Below are positions 26,801-34,742 of a stretch of 64,000 nt of DNA, piece by piece. Position 1 is the stretch's first letter. Each line of letters opens with the position of its first letter. This DNA comes from JAIBJN01 sp963784175 (GTDB taxonomy: Bacteria; Actinomycetota; Thermoleophilia; Gaiellales; Gaiellaceae), in contig CAWAQJ010000015.1 in assembly GCA_963784175.1 (NCBI GenBank), forward strand, positions 1 to 64,000, given 5' to 3'. The notes below the pieces were generated by a model that was not told the DNA's origin, made no database searches, and saw nothing but the letters and a program-made list of their open reading frames with translations. The position numbers and the translations under genes were made by a program.

Positions 26801-27145
26801 CTCGCCGAGGTCGCCGTCCGGCCCTCGAGAGCCCTCGATCGTTCTCGGCACCCCGACCTGGAGTGCCGGAACCCGGAGCCGAAGCGCGCTCACGAGCCCG
26901 CGCGCAAGCGAGGCGACCTCCGCGTCCTCGGCGGCGACCGTGTACCACGCGGTCGCGCGCGAGCCTGCCCAGGCGCTGAGGAGGGTGGACTTACCGAACC
27001 CCGCACCCGCGATCAGGACGGTGAGGCGCCTCCCGAGGCCGTCGTCGAGCCTCCCTTCCAGCCGTGGGCGAGGCAGCGCAGGTGGGGCGACCGCAGGAGG
27101 AAGAAGCTTCGTCGCACGCGCGCCCTGGACGACGTTGTGCTCCAC
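23855..27145 (-). CDS. MalT-like ATPase/TPR regulator with C-terminal winged helix and BTAD domain (1096 aa)
   Basis: A STAND-type regulator. The N-terminal ATPase shows Walker A G47-A-G-F-G-K-S-T54 and Walker B (LVLVLDDLHEL, about residues 137-147), as in MalT/LuxR-LAL proteins. Residues ~380-820 are TPR-like helical repeats (many ALAELELALRFADVAG-type helices). In place of the usual LuxR DNA-binding tail, the C-terminus has an OmpR-like winged helix (VTIESLSRFRVLRDG to GNRLSVALSTLRSVLDP). A BTAD domain then runs to the end (DPYDEEIHLALVALHESAGRHGEARRAYRTY). It starts with GTG 27145 and diverges from pckA, whose promoter it may control. Confidence 0.85.
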   Translation of the reverse strand: MEHNVVQGARATKLLPPAVAPPALPRPRLEGRLDDGLGRRLTVLIAGAGFGKSTLLSAWAGSRATAWYTVAAEDAEVASLARGLVSALRLRVPALQVGVPRTIEGSRGPDGDLGELGSADAFAALICAGLSNGHARDLVLVLDDLHELGADGASARLVESLVRHAPPTLHVVLASRDEPPFAIERLRGQGQVVELTARELAFTTDETRLLLEETLGEPGDGVASDLQEASRGWPAAVRLALEALRDVSPEERRRTLEGLRRPGGRLFSYLAGEVFEREPEDVRALVRTVAPLDRFNAELCEALGAVGAAELLASLERRGLFVESDRSEVGWYSLGALVREFARESMALSDEELRELLTRAAAWLVAQGFVDDALRALAAAGEHDALAALLAERGEAMLSAGAVDAVVRYTELLPDTALSTAVVLLAGRARQIRGEWEDALAWYARAADAHELAPGLAWRVGLIHHLRGDLEEAVAVYERGRLDGESPRDEALLLAWHASLEWLRGDLDECRERGTRALQIATRIGDAQALGAAHTVMALIAAYEGDRVANDSHYLRALEYAERAGDVMQIIRIHTNRGSRRMEEADYEEALAELELALRFADVAGFVFFRALALANRGSALLRLGRLEEAISDLEAARAAYQRIGSRDVCYALQYLGDVYRERGDLALARAAFEEAVERAGAAGDLQALVPSIAGLARVVAGEDPERAAELAERAMGYGPGMAYVVALLAAADVALRAGDRERAAELAADAATEAGARRDRAGLAEALGLGAAAAEDPERARALAEEAIAIWREIRSPFGEARTQLTLARMLGPIEGLALAQAAEARLRELGVRGPATVAASLLAEYSEASVPTVTIESLSRFRVLRDGVPVPLGEWQSKKARDLLKMLVARRGRPTPRDVLMEALWPEGDPAKLGNRLSVALSTLRSVLDPERRYDQDHYVSAGKDVLALETGNLEIDIERFLVEAAAGFTLRADGALSRARGRLAAAEGLYSGEFLEEDAYEDWAVPLREEARATYISVARALGEDALQRGEHDLAARYFLRTLEKDPYDEEIHLALVALHESAGRHGEARRAYRTYVSRMEEIAVEAAPFPAP

Positions 27146-27257
27146 GAATTGTCCTTCGTGCGGCTTTCTACAAGGTGTTGGCGCGGTTCGTCAACACGCC
27201 GTTCGGACAGGACGCAAGGCGGGACCGCCTGCGCCGCGTCGCCGCTAAGATCCTCGC

Positions 27258-28802
27258 GTGGCCAAGATGGCTTTCCAGCTGCCGCAGGCAGCGGGGGTGA
27301 TCACGAATCCGAGCGAGTCCGAGCTCCAGGAGCTCGCCGCCAGGATGCCGACCGCGCGCTGGACGAAGTACGGGAACGTCAACGTCCAGACCGAGGTGCT
27401 CGCGCGCTCGACGCCCTCGACGTTCATCGTCACGGACGATCCCGATCCCGGGGTCGACCGCACCATCTCGCGCGAGCAGGCGCAGGAGTGGGCCGACAAG
27501 CAGGACGCCTACATCGCCGAGCAGGAGATGGTCCTGCTCGACGGGTGGCTTGGCGCGCAGCCCGAGTTCCGCGTCCCCGTCCGGCTCTTCATCGAGGCGG
27601 CGAACGCGAACATCGCCGGGATGCAGCAGCAGCTGTGGTTCGCCGTCGACGACCTCGAGGGCTTCGAGCCCGAGCTGACGGTCGTCTACACCCCGAAGCT
27701 CAAGGCGCCGGGCTGGCCGGACGACCGGCTCATCCTCGTCGACCTCGAGCAGGGCGTGAACCGGGTCTTCAACTCCGACTACTTCGGCGAGTCGAAGAAG
27801 GGGATCCTCCGCATGTGGAACAAGCTCGTGTACGACCGCGGCGGGATCCCGCTCCACGCCGGCTGCAAGATCATCCCGACCGACCGCGGCGAGCGCGTCG
27901 CGATGATCGTCGGCCTTTCGGGGACGGGCAAGACCACTACGACCTTCACGCGCCAGAACGGCTCGCTGCCGGTGCAGGACGACTTCGTCGCCTGGATGCC
28001 GGACGGCGCCGTCTACGCAACCGAGAACGGCTGCTTCGCGAAGACCTTCGCGCTGAATCCCGAGGACGAGCCGACCATCCACGGCGCGGTCACGCAGCCG
28101 CGCTCGTACCTCGAGAACGTCTCGCAGACCGACGACGAGGTCGACTTCTACGACGAGAGCTACACCAAGAACGGTCGCGCGACGTTCGCGTTCGAGGTGA
28201 TCGAATCCGCGGCCACACGCCCGATCGACGAGGCCCACTTCCTGCTCATCCTGAACAGGAACGAGGGCATCATCCCGGCAGTCGCGAAGCTCGAAGGGCC
28301 GCAGGCAGCGGCCTTTTTCATGCTCGGCGAGACCACGGGCACGGCAGCCGGCGGGGCGGCGGAGGAGGGCAAGTTCCTGCGCGTCCCGGGCACGAACCCG
28401 TTCTTCCCCCTGCCGCACGACCTCCAGGGCAACCGCTTCCTCGAGCTGCTCGCGGAGCATCCCCTCGAGGTCTTCCTCATGAACACGGGGAGCGTCGGCG
28501 GGCCCGTCGCGGATGAGCGTTCGCGCAAGGTGCGGATCAAGCACTCGTCGGCGATCGTCAAGGGGATCGCCGAGGGCACGATCGAGTGGGAAGAGGACCC
28601 GGACTTCGGCTACAAGGTGGCCCGGCACGTGGCGGGCATCGACGCCGAGGACGAGGCCGTCCTGCGCCCGCGCGAGCTCTACGAGGCGCAGGGGCGCGTC
28701 GAGGAGTACGAGCGGCAGGTCGAGCGCCTGCACCGTGAGCGCCGCGAGTTCCTGAGCGGCTTCGAGAGCCTCACGTCCGAGATTGTCGACGCCGTCGGCT
28801 GA
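27258..28802 (+). CDS. pckA: phosphoenolpyruvate carboxykinase (ATP)
   Basis: Converts oxaloacetate and ATP to phosphoenolpyruvate, the entry to gluconeogenesis. The kinase P-loop is G219-L-S-G-T-G-K-T-T, with the substrate region FNSDYFGESKKGILRMWNKL (about 175-195) upstream of it. The GYTSKVAGTE-type block is replaced by a MLGETTGTAAGG segment, as in ATP-type enzymes. The length of 514 residues fits. The start is GTG 27258; ATG 27267 is an alternative. A gluconeogenic enzyme beside TCA-type and catabolic genes fits growth on organic acids or amino acids. Confidence 0.93.
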   Translation: MAKMAFQLPQAAGVITNPSESELQELAARMPTARWTKYGNVNVQTEVLARSTPSTFIVTDDPDPGVDRTISREQAQEWADKQDAYIAEQEMVLLDGWLGAQPEFRVPVRLFIEAANANIAGMQQQLWFAVDDLEGFEPELTVVYTPKLKAPGWPDDRLILVDLEQGVNRVFNSDYFGESKKGILRMWNKLVYDRGGIPLHAGCKIIPTDRGERVAMIVGLSGTGKTTTTFTRQNGSLPVQDDFVAWMPDGAVYATENGCFAKTFALNPEDEPTIHGAVTQPRSYLENVSQTDDEVDFYDESYTKNGRATFAFEVIESAATRPIDEAHFLLILNRNEGIIPAVAKLEGPQAAAFFMLGETTGTAAGGAAEEGKFLRVPGTNPFFPLPHDLQGNRFLELLAEHPLEVFLMNTGSVGGPVADERSRKVRIKHSSAIVKGIAEGTIEWEEDPDFGYKVARHVAGIDAEDEAVLRPRELYEAQGRVEEYERQVERLHRERREFLSGFESLTSEIVDAVG

Positions 28803-29712
28803 GAGCCGTCAGCGGCTCGGGTTCGTCGGGCTCGGCTCGATGGGCAGCCGCATCGCCGCGCGGCTTCTGGCCGCCGGGAACGAGGTGCACGGCTGGAACC
28901 GGACGCCGGGGAAGTCGGGTGAGCTGGTCGCGAACGGGCTGGTCGAGCAGAGCTCGGCAGCGGAGGTGGCGCGCGCGGCCGACGTGATCTTCTCGATGGT
29001 CACCGACACTGCGGCTGTGCAGGAGGTGATCTCCGGCCCCGGTGGGCTGCTCGAGGGGCTGCAGCCCGGCGCCGTCATCGTCGAGATGAGCACGATCGAC
29101 CCTGCGGCGAGCGCCTCGCTGGCGAGCGAGGTGGCCGCTGCCGGCGGGGTCATGCTCGACGCGCCCGTCTCCGGGAGCATCGCCACGCTCGAGGCGGGCC
29201 AGCTCTCCATCATGGTCGGCGGCAACGAGGAAGCGTACGAGCGTGTGCGCCCGCTGCTTCTCCAGATCGGGCCGAAGGTGATGCGGATCGGCGACAGCGG
29301 CCAGGCGCTGATCGTGAAGCTCGCCATCAACAACACGCTCGTCGCAGAGATGGTGGCCTTCTGCGAGAACGTGGCCATGGCCGAGAAGGGCGGGGTGAAG
29401 CGGGAAGTGGCCGTCGAGGCTCTGCTCCAGAGCGTGATCTCGTCGCCGATGCTCCAGTACAGGGGGCCGTTCATCCTCGAAGGGAACATGCCCGCGGAGG
29501 CCTGGTCGAACGTGAACCTCCAGCAGAAGGACATGACGCTCGGGCTCGGGACGGGCAAGCGGCTCGCGACCCCTCTCCCCACGTCGACCGCCGCCAACGA
29601 GCTTCTCACCGCTGCGCGCGGGATGGGCCTCGAGCAGTACGACTTCTCGGTCGTCTACGAGGTCTTCCGGGCGCTGAACGGCCTCGCGGGGACGCGGGAG
29701 CTGGGCGAGTAG
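28783..29712 (+). CDS. NAD(P)-dependent beta-hydroxyacid dehydrogenase (3-hydroxyisobutyrate dehydrogenase family)
   Basis: A 309-residue member of the HIBADH/tartronate-semialdehyde reductase family. The Rossmann motif is GFVGLGSMGSRIA, the substrate motif DAPVSGSIATLEAGQL (about 125-140) and the catalytic lysine is in VKLAINNTL (about 185). The only start is TTG 28783, overlapping the pckA stop by 20 bases. It is a close paralogue of the gene at 53554-54444; both share EVAVEALLQSVI.SPML.YRGPF, which links this operon to the catabolic island. Confidence 0.88.
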   Translation: MSTPSAESRQRLGFVGLGSMGSRIAARLLAAGNEVHGWNRTPGKSGELVANGLVEQSSAAEVARAADVIFSMVTDTAAVQEVISGPGGLLEGLQPGAVIVEMSTIDPAASASLASEVAAAGGVMLDAPVSGSIATLEAGQLSIMVGGNEEAYERVRPLLLQIGPKVMRIGDSGQALIVKLAINNTLVAEMVAFCENVAMAEKGGVKREVAVEALLQSVISSPMLQYRGPFILEGNMPAEAWSNVNLQQKDMTLGLGTGKRLATPLPTSTAANELLTAARGMGLEQYDFSVVYEVFRALNGLAGTRELGE

Positions 29713-30113
29713 TGCCGCGGTACCGGACGCGGGTCGAGGACGTCCCGCTCGTCCAGGGCCTGCGCGAGGACGAGGGCTGGGTCGACATGCAGGTGCAGTT
29801 CCTCATCGACGCCGCGTCCGCGGGCTCGGAGCGCCTCGTCTTCGGGCGCACGGTGCTTCCCCCGGGCGCCAAGCACGACCGCCACCGCCACTTCGAGTGC
29901 GACGAGTTCCTGCTCGTGATGTCCGGCAGCGGGCTCGTGCACACGAACGAGGGCATGGAGCCGGCCGCCGCCGGCGACGTCATCTTCACCCCCGCCGGCG
30001 ACTGGCACGGCTTCGACAACACCTCCGGCGAAGACGTCGAGCTGATCTGGGGCTGGGCGGGCGCGGGCTCCCTCGAAGCCGCCGGCTACGAGGTCGAGCC
30101 CTTCACGGACTAG
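29712..30113 (+). CDS. cupin-domain protein (133 aa)
   Basis: A single-domain cupin with metal-binding motif 1 (PPGAKHDRHRHFECDEFLLVMSG, His and Glu ligands at about residues 55-66) and motif 2 (AGDVIFTPAGDWHGF). The GTG start overlaps the previous stop by one base. It probably acts on or binds the product of the dehydrogenase; small cupins include isomerases, dioxygenases and sensors. Confidence 0.82.
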   Translation: MPRYRTRVEDVPLVQGLREDEGWVDMQVQFLIDAASAGSERLVFGRTVLPPGAKHDRHRHFECDEFLLVMSGSGLVHTNEGMEPAAAGDVIFTPAGDWHGFDNTSGEDVELIWGWAGAGSLEAAGYEVEPFTD

Positions 30114-30120
30114 CCCCCGC

Positions 30121-30297
30121 CGGCCACGGCCGGGGGTCTGACCCCAGGGCGTGTCCCGTGAGGCCCTGCGCCGTGCCCCCGCCGGCCATGACCGGGGTCA
30201 GGCTCGGGACATGTCTCACCCGCATCAGTACGCCGTTCCGGCACTCGCGGCCCTGACGCGCTGGGCCATGGCCCGGGGTCAGACCCCGGGGCGTGGC
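30121..30297. repeat. three copies of a short palindromic dispersed repeat (GGCCATGnCCGGGGTCAG type)
   Basis: The 186-base gap between the cupin stop and the convergent coxS stop contains three related units starting near 30121, 30183 and 30263. Each begins GGCCA(T/C)G and includes GGGGTC(A/T)G followed by a (G)CTC or ACCCC arm, with GGGGTCAGACCCC palindromes in two of them. A fourth copy is at 62604-62640. They look like a REP-like or small mobile hairpin family, here possibly doubling as a convergent terminator. Confidence 0.6.
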
Positions 30298-30299
30298 CG

Positions 30300-30767
30300 C
30301 TACGGACGGGTCAGGCGCTTCGCGGCGAGCTCGACGGCTTCGATGATGGCCTTGTAGCCCGTGCAGCGGCAGAGGTTGCCGGCGAGCGCCTCGCGGATCT
30401 CTGTCTCGGTCGGGTGCGGGCGCTCGCGGAGGAAGGCCTCGATGCTCATCAGGAATCCCGGCGTGCAGAAGCCGCACTGGAGGGCGTGCGTCTCCTGGAA
30501 GGCCGCCTGGATCGGGTGGAGCCCGTCGGGCGGCGCGAGGCCCTCGACCGTGCGCAGCGAGCGGCCGTTTGCCTGCACGGCCAGCATGAGGCAGGAGCGC
30601 ACCGGCTCGCCGTCGAGCTGGACGGTGCACGCGCCGCAGACGCCGTGCTCGCAGCCGACGTGGGTGCCGCGCAGGCCCGCGCCGTGGCGGATGAAGTCGG
30701 AGAGCAGCGTGCGCGGCTCGACCTCGCCCTCGTAGGCGTTGCCGTTGATCTCCATGGAGACCCTCAT
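30300..30767 (-). CDS. [2Fe-2S] small subunit of a xanthine-dehydrogenase/CO-dehydrogenase-family hydroxylase
   Basis: A CoxS-type subunit of 155 residues with two 2Fe-2S clusters. The N-terminal plant-type cluster is CEHGVCGACTVQLDGEPVRSC (about residues 39-59). The C-terminal cluster is built from CGFC and CRCTGY (about 98-135). It is the last gene of the seven-gene operon and overlaps coxM by four bases (ATGA). Confidence 0.93.
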   Translation of the reverse strand: MRVSMEINGNAYEGEVEPRTLLSDFIRHGAGLRGTHVGCEHGVCGACTVQLDGEPVRSCLMLAVQANGRSLRTVEGLAPPDGLHPIQAAFQETHALQCGFCTPGFLMSIEAFLRERPHPTETEIREALAGNLCRCTGYKAIIEAVELAAKRLTRP

Positions 30768-31555
30768 GCCGCGGCCCTCTCGAGGGCGACGCGGGCGAGC
30801 TCCCGGAGAAGCGCCCGGCGCCAGTCCGCGTCGGCGCCCGTCAGGGAAATGCCCGCCACGGCGAGGTCAGGGAGCTCCTCCACCGAGCCGTCGAAGCGCA
30901 CCGGCACCGGCCCGGCCCCGAGGAGCGCCAGGCGGGCCTCGCCTGGCGCAACCAGCGCCGCCGCGCCGCCAACGGCGAAGTCCCCGTGCGTCCGGGCGTG
31001 CTCGGCGAAGCCACTTCCGCTCCCGGGCGGCGTCGGCGGCACCTCGATCTCCACGAGCAGCTCGTCCGGCTCCAGCGAGGTCGTCAGGAACCCGAGGAAG
31101 AGCTCGTCGGACGTGAGGACGCGCGACCCGCGCGACGAGCGGACGTGGAAGCGGGCGTCCAGCGCGCACAGCGCCACGGGCAGCTCCGCGGCAGGATCGG
31201 CATGCGCGACCGACCCGCAGACCGTCCCGCGCGCGCGGATCTGCGGATGCCCGACGTGGCGCACGGCTTGGGCGAGGAGCGGCCAGCCCGCCGCGACCTC
31301 GGCCGAGCGCTCGAGATCGGCATGGCGCGCGAGCGCGCCGATGCGAAGCGACCCTTCCTCCACGCGCAGGAACGCAAGCGACTCGACGCCGTTCAGGTCG
31401 ACCAGCCGGTCGGGGCGCGCGAGCCGGAAGTTGAGGAGCGGAACCAGGCTCTGGCCACCGGCCAGCACCTTCACGTCCTCGTCCTCCAGCGCAAGCAGCG
31501 CGAGCACCTCGTCGAGCTCCCGCGGCGCGTCGTAGGCGAACGGCGCGGGCTTCAC
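30764..31555 (-). CDS. FAD-binding medium subunit of a molybdenum hydroxylase (CoxM type)
   Basis: A 263-residue CoxM-like subunit. The FAD motif AGGQSLVPLLNFRLARP is at about residues 32-48, and the second motif ARGTVCGSVAHADPAAELP is at about 107-125. It passes electrons from the molybdenum subunit to the 2Fe-2S subunit. Both ends overlap their neighbours by four bases. Confidence 0.92.
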   Translation of the reverse strand: MKPAPFAYDAPRELDEVLALLALEDEDVKVLAGGQSLVPLLNFRLARPDRLVDLNGVESLAFLRVEEGSLRIGALARHADLERSAEVAAGWPLLAQAVRHVGHPQIRARGTVCGSVAHADPAAELPVALCALDARFHVRSSRGSRVLTSDELFLGFLTTSLEPDELLVEIEVPPTPPGSGSGFAEHARTHGDFAVGGAAALVAPGEARLALLGAGPVPVRFDGSVEELPDLAVAGISLTGADADWRRALLRELARVALERAAA

Positions 31556-33729
31556 GGGCCTGCCTCTCGAAGCAGCCGCCAGAGCTTCGCCTCCGTGAAC
31601 GGCGGGTCGACGTGGCGGACGCCGTACGGGGCCAGCGCGTCGGCAACGGCGTTCGCGATCGCCGCGGGCGTGGCGATGGCGCCGCCCTCCCCGATTCCCT
31701 TTGCCCCGAGCGGGTTGAGGGGCGACGGGGTCTGAACGAAGCGGCTCTCGATCGACGGCAGCTCAGCCGCCGTGAGGAGCGAGTAGTCGGCGAAAGACGC
31801 CGTCCGCAGCTGGCCCTCCTCGTCGTGCACGGCCTCCTCGACGAGGCACTGGCCGAGCCCCTGCACCGTGGCGCCGAGCACCTGGCCCTCGGCGAGAAGC
31901 GGATTGACGATGCGGCCCGAGTCGTCCACGGCCGCTAGGCCGAGCACAAGGAGCCGGCCGGTCGCGCGCGCGACCTCGACCAGCGCGGCGTACGCGCCCG
32001 AGGCGAACACGAGGCCCGAGCTGAACTTGCTCTCCGCCTCCACCCCGTCTTCCGCGGCTGCGAGCTCGGCCACGGAAACACCCGCGCCGCGGGCCCGCTC
32101 GGCGAGCTCTCGCGAGGCGACCGCGATCGCCGAGCCGCCCATCGCAACCGAGCGGCTCGCGAACGTCCCGATGCCCGGCAGCTCGCCCGAGTCGCCCCAG
32201 AGAATCTCCACCACCCCCGGCTCGACCCCGAGCTCGTCGGCGGCAATCTGGGCGAACGTCGTTTCGTGGCCCTGCCCGTGCGGCGACGACCCGGTGCGCA
32301 CGACGACGCGACCGTCCTCCTCCACCCGCACGTGCGCGCTCTCCCAGAGCCCGCCCGCGCGCTCGATGTACATCCCGACGCCGATGCCCACGACGCGGCC
32401 CTCGGCCCGCGCGTCGGCCCTGACCTCCTGCCAGCGTTCCAGCGGCGCGAGCTCGAGCGCGACGTCGAGGCAGCGCTCGAAGTCGCCGGAGTCGTAGGTC
32501 CAGCCCATCGGCGTCTCGTACGGGAACGCCTCCGGCTGGACGAAGTTCCTCCGCCGCAGCTCGACAGCGTCGACGCCGACTTCCCGGGCGGCGAGATCGA
32601 CCATGCGCTCGATGAGGAACGCCGCCTCGGGGCGCCCGGCGCCGCGGTAGGGCCCGGTCGGCACCTTCGACGTCGCGGCGCCGACGACCTCGACGCTCGC
32701 GGCCGGGATGTCGTAGGCGCCCGTGATCAGCATCGCGGTCGTGTGTGGCGCTACAGCCGTCGTCGCGTACAGGTACGCACCCAGATCGGCGTAGAGAACG
32801 GCGCGCAGACCCAGGATCCGCCCGTCGGCAGCCACCGCCAGCTCGACGTCGGCGTCGAGACCGCGCCCCTGGTAGGCCGCCAGGAAGTTCTCAGCACGGT
32901 CCTCGGTCCAGCGCACCGGCCGGCCGAGCTCCTCCGCGGCGCACGCGATCGCGGCCACCTCCGGCGCCACCACGCCCTTGCTGCCGAACGCGCCTCCCAC
33001 GTCCGGCACGACGACGCGGAGCCGGTCCGGTTCGCGTTCGAGCGCAGCTCCGAGCTGCGCCAGCGGCCGGTGCGGGTCCTGCGCCGAGCACCAGACCGTG
33101 AGCAGGTCGCCGTCCGGCTCATGAAGGGCGATCGCGCCGCGGGTCTCGATCGGCGCCGCAACGAGCCGTGGAACGTGGAAGGACTGTGAGACGACGCGGT
33201 CGGCTGCGTCAAAGGCCCCGTCGACGTCGCCGTGCGTGCGCTCCCAGCTCACGAGGCGGTTCCCGTCCACGCCGTCGTGGAGGAGCGGCGCCTCGGCGGC
33301 CGTCCGCGGGTCGAGCACGGGCTCGAGCGGCTCGTAATCGACCTCCACGAGCTCGGCCGCGTCCTCGGCCACGGCCCGGCTCACGGCGACGACGAGCGCG
33401 ACGGCCTCTCCCGCGTACCTGACTCGATCGCGGGCCAGAACCGGGTGGCCGGCGTCCGCGACGAGCCCGCCCTCGACGCCACCCACCGGCAAGGACCGCG
33501 CTCGCTCGCCGAGGTCGGCGCCGGTCAGGACCGCGACCACGCCCGCGACGGCCCGCGCGGCCTCCACGTCGATCGCGCCCAGCCGCGCGTGTGCGTAGGG
33601 GCTGCGCACGAACGCCGCCTCGAGGAGCCCGGGAAGCTCGATGTCGTCGAGATACGTCGCCTCGCCGCGGAGGAAGCGGATGTCCTCGCGGCGCGGTACG
33701 GGCCTCCCGACCCAGGGCTCGGCGCTCAC
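31552..33729 (-). CDS. molybdenum-binding large subunit (CoxL form II/xanthine-dehydrogenase family)
   Basis: A 725-residue large subunit. The active-site loop reads P360-Y-R-G-A-G-R366, which is the form II type; true CO dehydrogenases (form I) have AYxCSFR. So this is an aldehyde, purine or heterocycle hydroxylase, not a CO dehydrogenase. Other landmarks are DVGGAFGSKG and the C-terminal GAKGIGEGG cofactor loop. At 725 residues it is shorter than the usual 770-800. The substrate is unknown; the operon context points to an organic ring or aldehyde intermediate. Confidence 0.9.
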   Translation of the reverse strand: MSAEPWVGRPVPRREDIRFLRGEATYLDDIELPGLLEAAFVRSPYAHARLGAIDVEAARAVAGVVAVLTGADLGERARSLPVGGVEGGLVADAGHPVLARDRVRYAGEAVALVVAVSRAVAEDAAELVEVDYEPLEPVLDPRTAAEAPLLHDGVDGNRLVSWERTHGDVDGAFDAADRVVSQSFHVPRLVAAPIETRGAIALHEPDGDLLTVWCSAQDPHRPLAQLGAALEREPDRLRVVVPDVGGAFGSKGVVAPEVAAIACAAEELGRPVRWTEDRAENFLAAYQGRGLDADVELAVAADGRILGLRAVLYADLGAYLYATTAVAPHTTAMLITGAYDIPAASVEVVGAATSKVPTGPYRGAGRPEAAFLIERMVDLAAREVGVDAVELRRRNFVQPEAFPYETPMGWTYDSGDFERCLDVALELAPLERWQEVRADARAEGRVVGIGVGMYIERAGGLWESAHVRVEEDGRVVVRTGSSPHGQGHETTFAQIAADELGVEPGVVEILWGDSGELPGIGTFASRSVAMGGSAIAVASRELAERARGAGVSVAELAAAEDGVEAESKFSSGLVFASGAYAALVEVARATGRLLVLGLAAVDDSGRIVNPLLAEGQVLGATVQGLGQCLVEEAVHDEEGQLRTASFADYSLLTAAELPSIESRFVQTPSPLNPLGAKGIGEGGAIATPAAIANAVADALAPYGVRHVDPPFTEAKLWRLLREAGP

Positions 33730-34742
33730 CGGCCCGGCGCCACCCCTCGGCCGCCGGCCTCGTGCGAGTCGACCGCCGCCAGGACGACGCCCAGCGCGGC
33801 CAAGCCTTCTGCGGCCCCGGTCTCCGGCCGGGCCTCGCCGCGGACGCAGCGTGCGAGCTCGTCCAGCTCCTCGACGAGGACGTCATGGGCCTCGAACGGG
33901 ACGTCCTCGGACCCCTCGCCGGTCGTGAGCCGGACGGTCGTCGCGCCGTCCACGAGCTCGACACGCGGCCAGACGGCCATGTCCGTCACGTAGTCGAGCA
34001 CGCCCTCGGTGCCCAGGAGGCGCAACGAGAAGGTCTTCGGCGAGACGTAGCTCGACGAGACGAGCGACCGGGCACCCGACTCGTGCTCGACGAGCGCGAC
34101 CCCGAGGTCGTCGATGTCCGCCTCCGTGACGAGCCGCGCGAACGACCCCTGCACCCGGGCCGCAGGCCCGAGCCAGTGAAGCAGCGTGTCCACGTGGTGG
34201 ACGCCGAGCTGGAGGAGCGGTCCGCCGGGGCACGTCTCGCGGTGATACCGCCACATGTGCGGCTTGAGCGTCCCGCTGAGCGAGAAGTTCGCCTCCGCGA
34301 GCACGACCGGCCCGAGGGCGCCCTCGCGCACCAGGCGCTCGGCCGCCCGGGCCGCGCCGAGCCGGCGCAGTCCATGGCCGACCAGCAACGCAACGCCCGC
34401 CGACTCGCAGGCAGCGGCCATCGCCCGCCCGTCCTCGAGCGTGTCCGCGATGGGCTTCTCGACGAAGACGTGCTTCCCGCGCTCGGCGCAGGCGACCGCC
34501 TGCTCGCGGTGCACGAAGTTCGGCGTGACGATCAGAACCGCCTCGACCCGCGGGTCTTCGATCGCCGCCTCGAACGAGGGCGCCCCCTCGCAACCGGCCT
34601 CGGCGGCGAACGCCTGCCGCTTCTCGGCGTCGCGGCTGAAGCACGTGACGAGCTCGAGCGAGGGCGTCCGCGCCACGGCGGCCGCCACCCGCCCTCCGAA
34701 CATCCCCGTGCCGACGAGCGCAACGCCGACCGGCGAGGTCAC
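33726..34742 (-). CDS. Gfo/Idh/MocA-family oxidoreductase
   Basis: A 338-residue NAD(P)-dependent oxidoreductase. The Rossmann domain starts VGVALVGTGMFGGRVAAAV, and EKPIADTLEDG (about 95-105) is the family's catalytic EKP motif. The C-terminal domain carries HHVDTLLHWLG. GTG 34742 overlaps the upstream M24-fold gene stop by four bases, so I use it rather than the long antisense-looking extension. It probably oxidises a cyclic polyol or amino-acid derivative. Confidence 0.9.
   Translation of the reverse strand: MTSPVGVALVGTGMFGGRVAAAVARTPSLELVTCFSRDAEKRQAFAAEAGCEGAPSFEAAIEDPRVEAVLIVTPNFVHREQAVACAERGKHVFVEKPIADTLEDGRAMAAACESAGVALLVGHGLRRLGAARAAERLVREGALGPVVLAEANFSLSGTLKPHMWRYHRETCPGGPLLQLGVHHVDTLLHWLGPAARVQGSFARLVTEADIDDLGVALVEHESGARSLVSSSYVSPKTFSLRLLGTEGVLDYVTDMAVWPRVELVDGATTVRLTTGEGSEDVPFEAHDVLVEELDELARCVRGEARPETGAAEGLAALGVVLAAVDSHEAGGRGVAPGR

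Noticed and set aside
27175..27197. GTGTTG...CAACAC inverted repeat between the MalT/BTAD gene and pckA as an operator
   Set aside because: Only six base pairs with an 11-base spacer and no second copy; too weak to report as a site.
25424..28516. 1030-codon plus-strand frame over the MalT/BTAD regulator and pckA
   Set aside because: It is antisense to the regulator and out of frame with pckA; no domain matches.
30300..33729. CO dehydrogenase for carbon monoxide oxidation
   Set aside because: The large subunit has PYRGAGR instead of the form I AYxCSFR loop, so CO oxidation is not supported.
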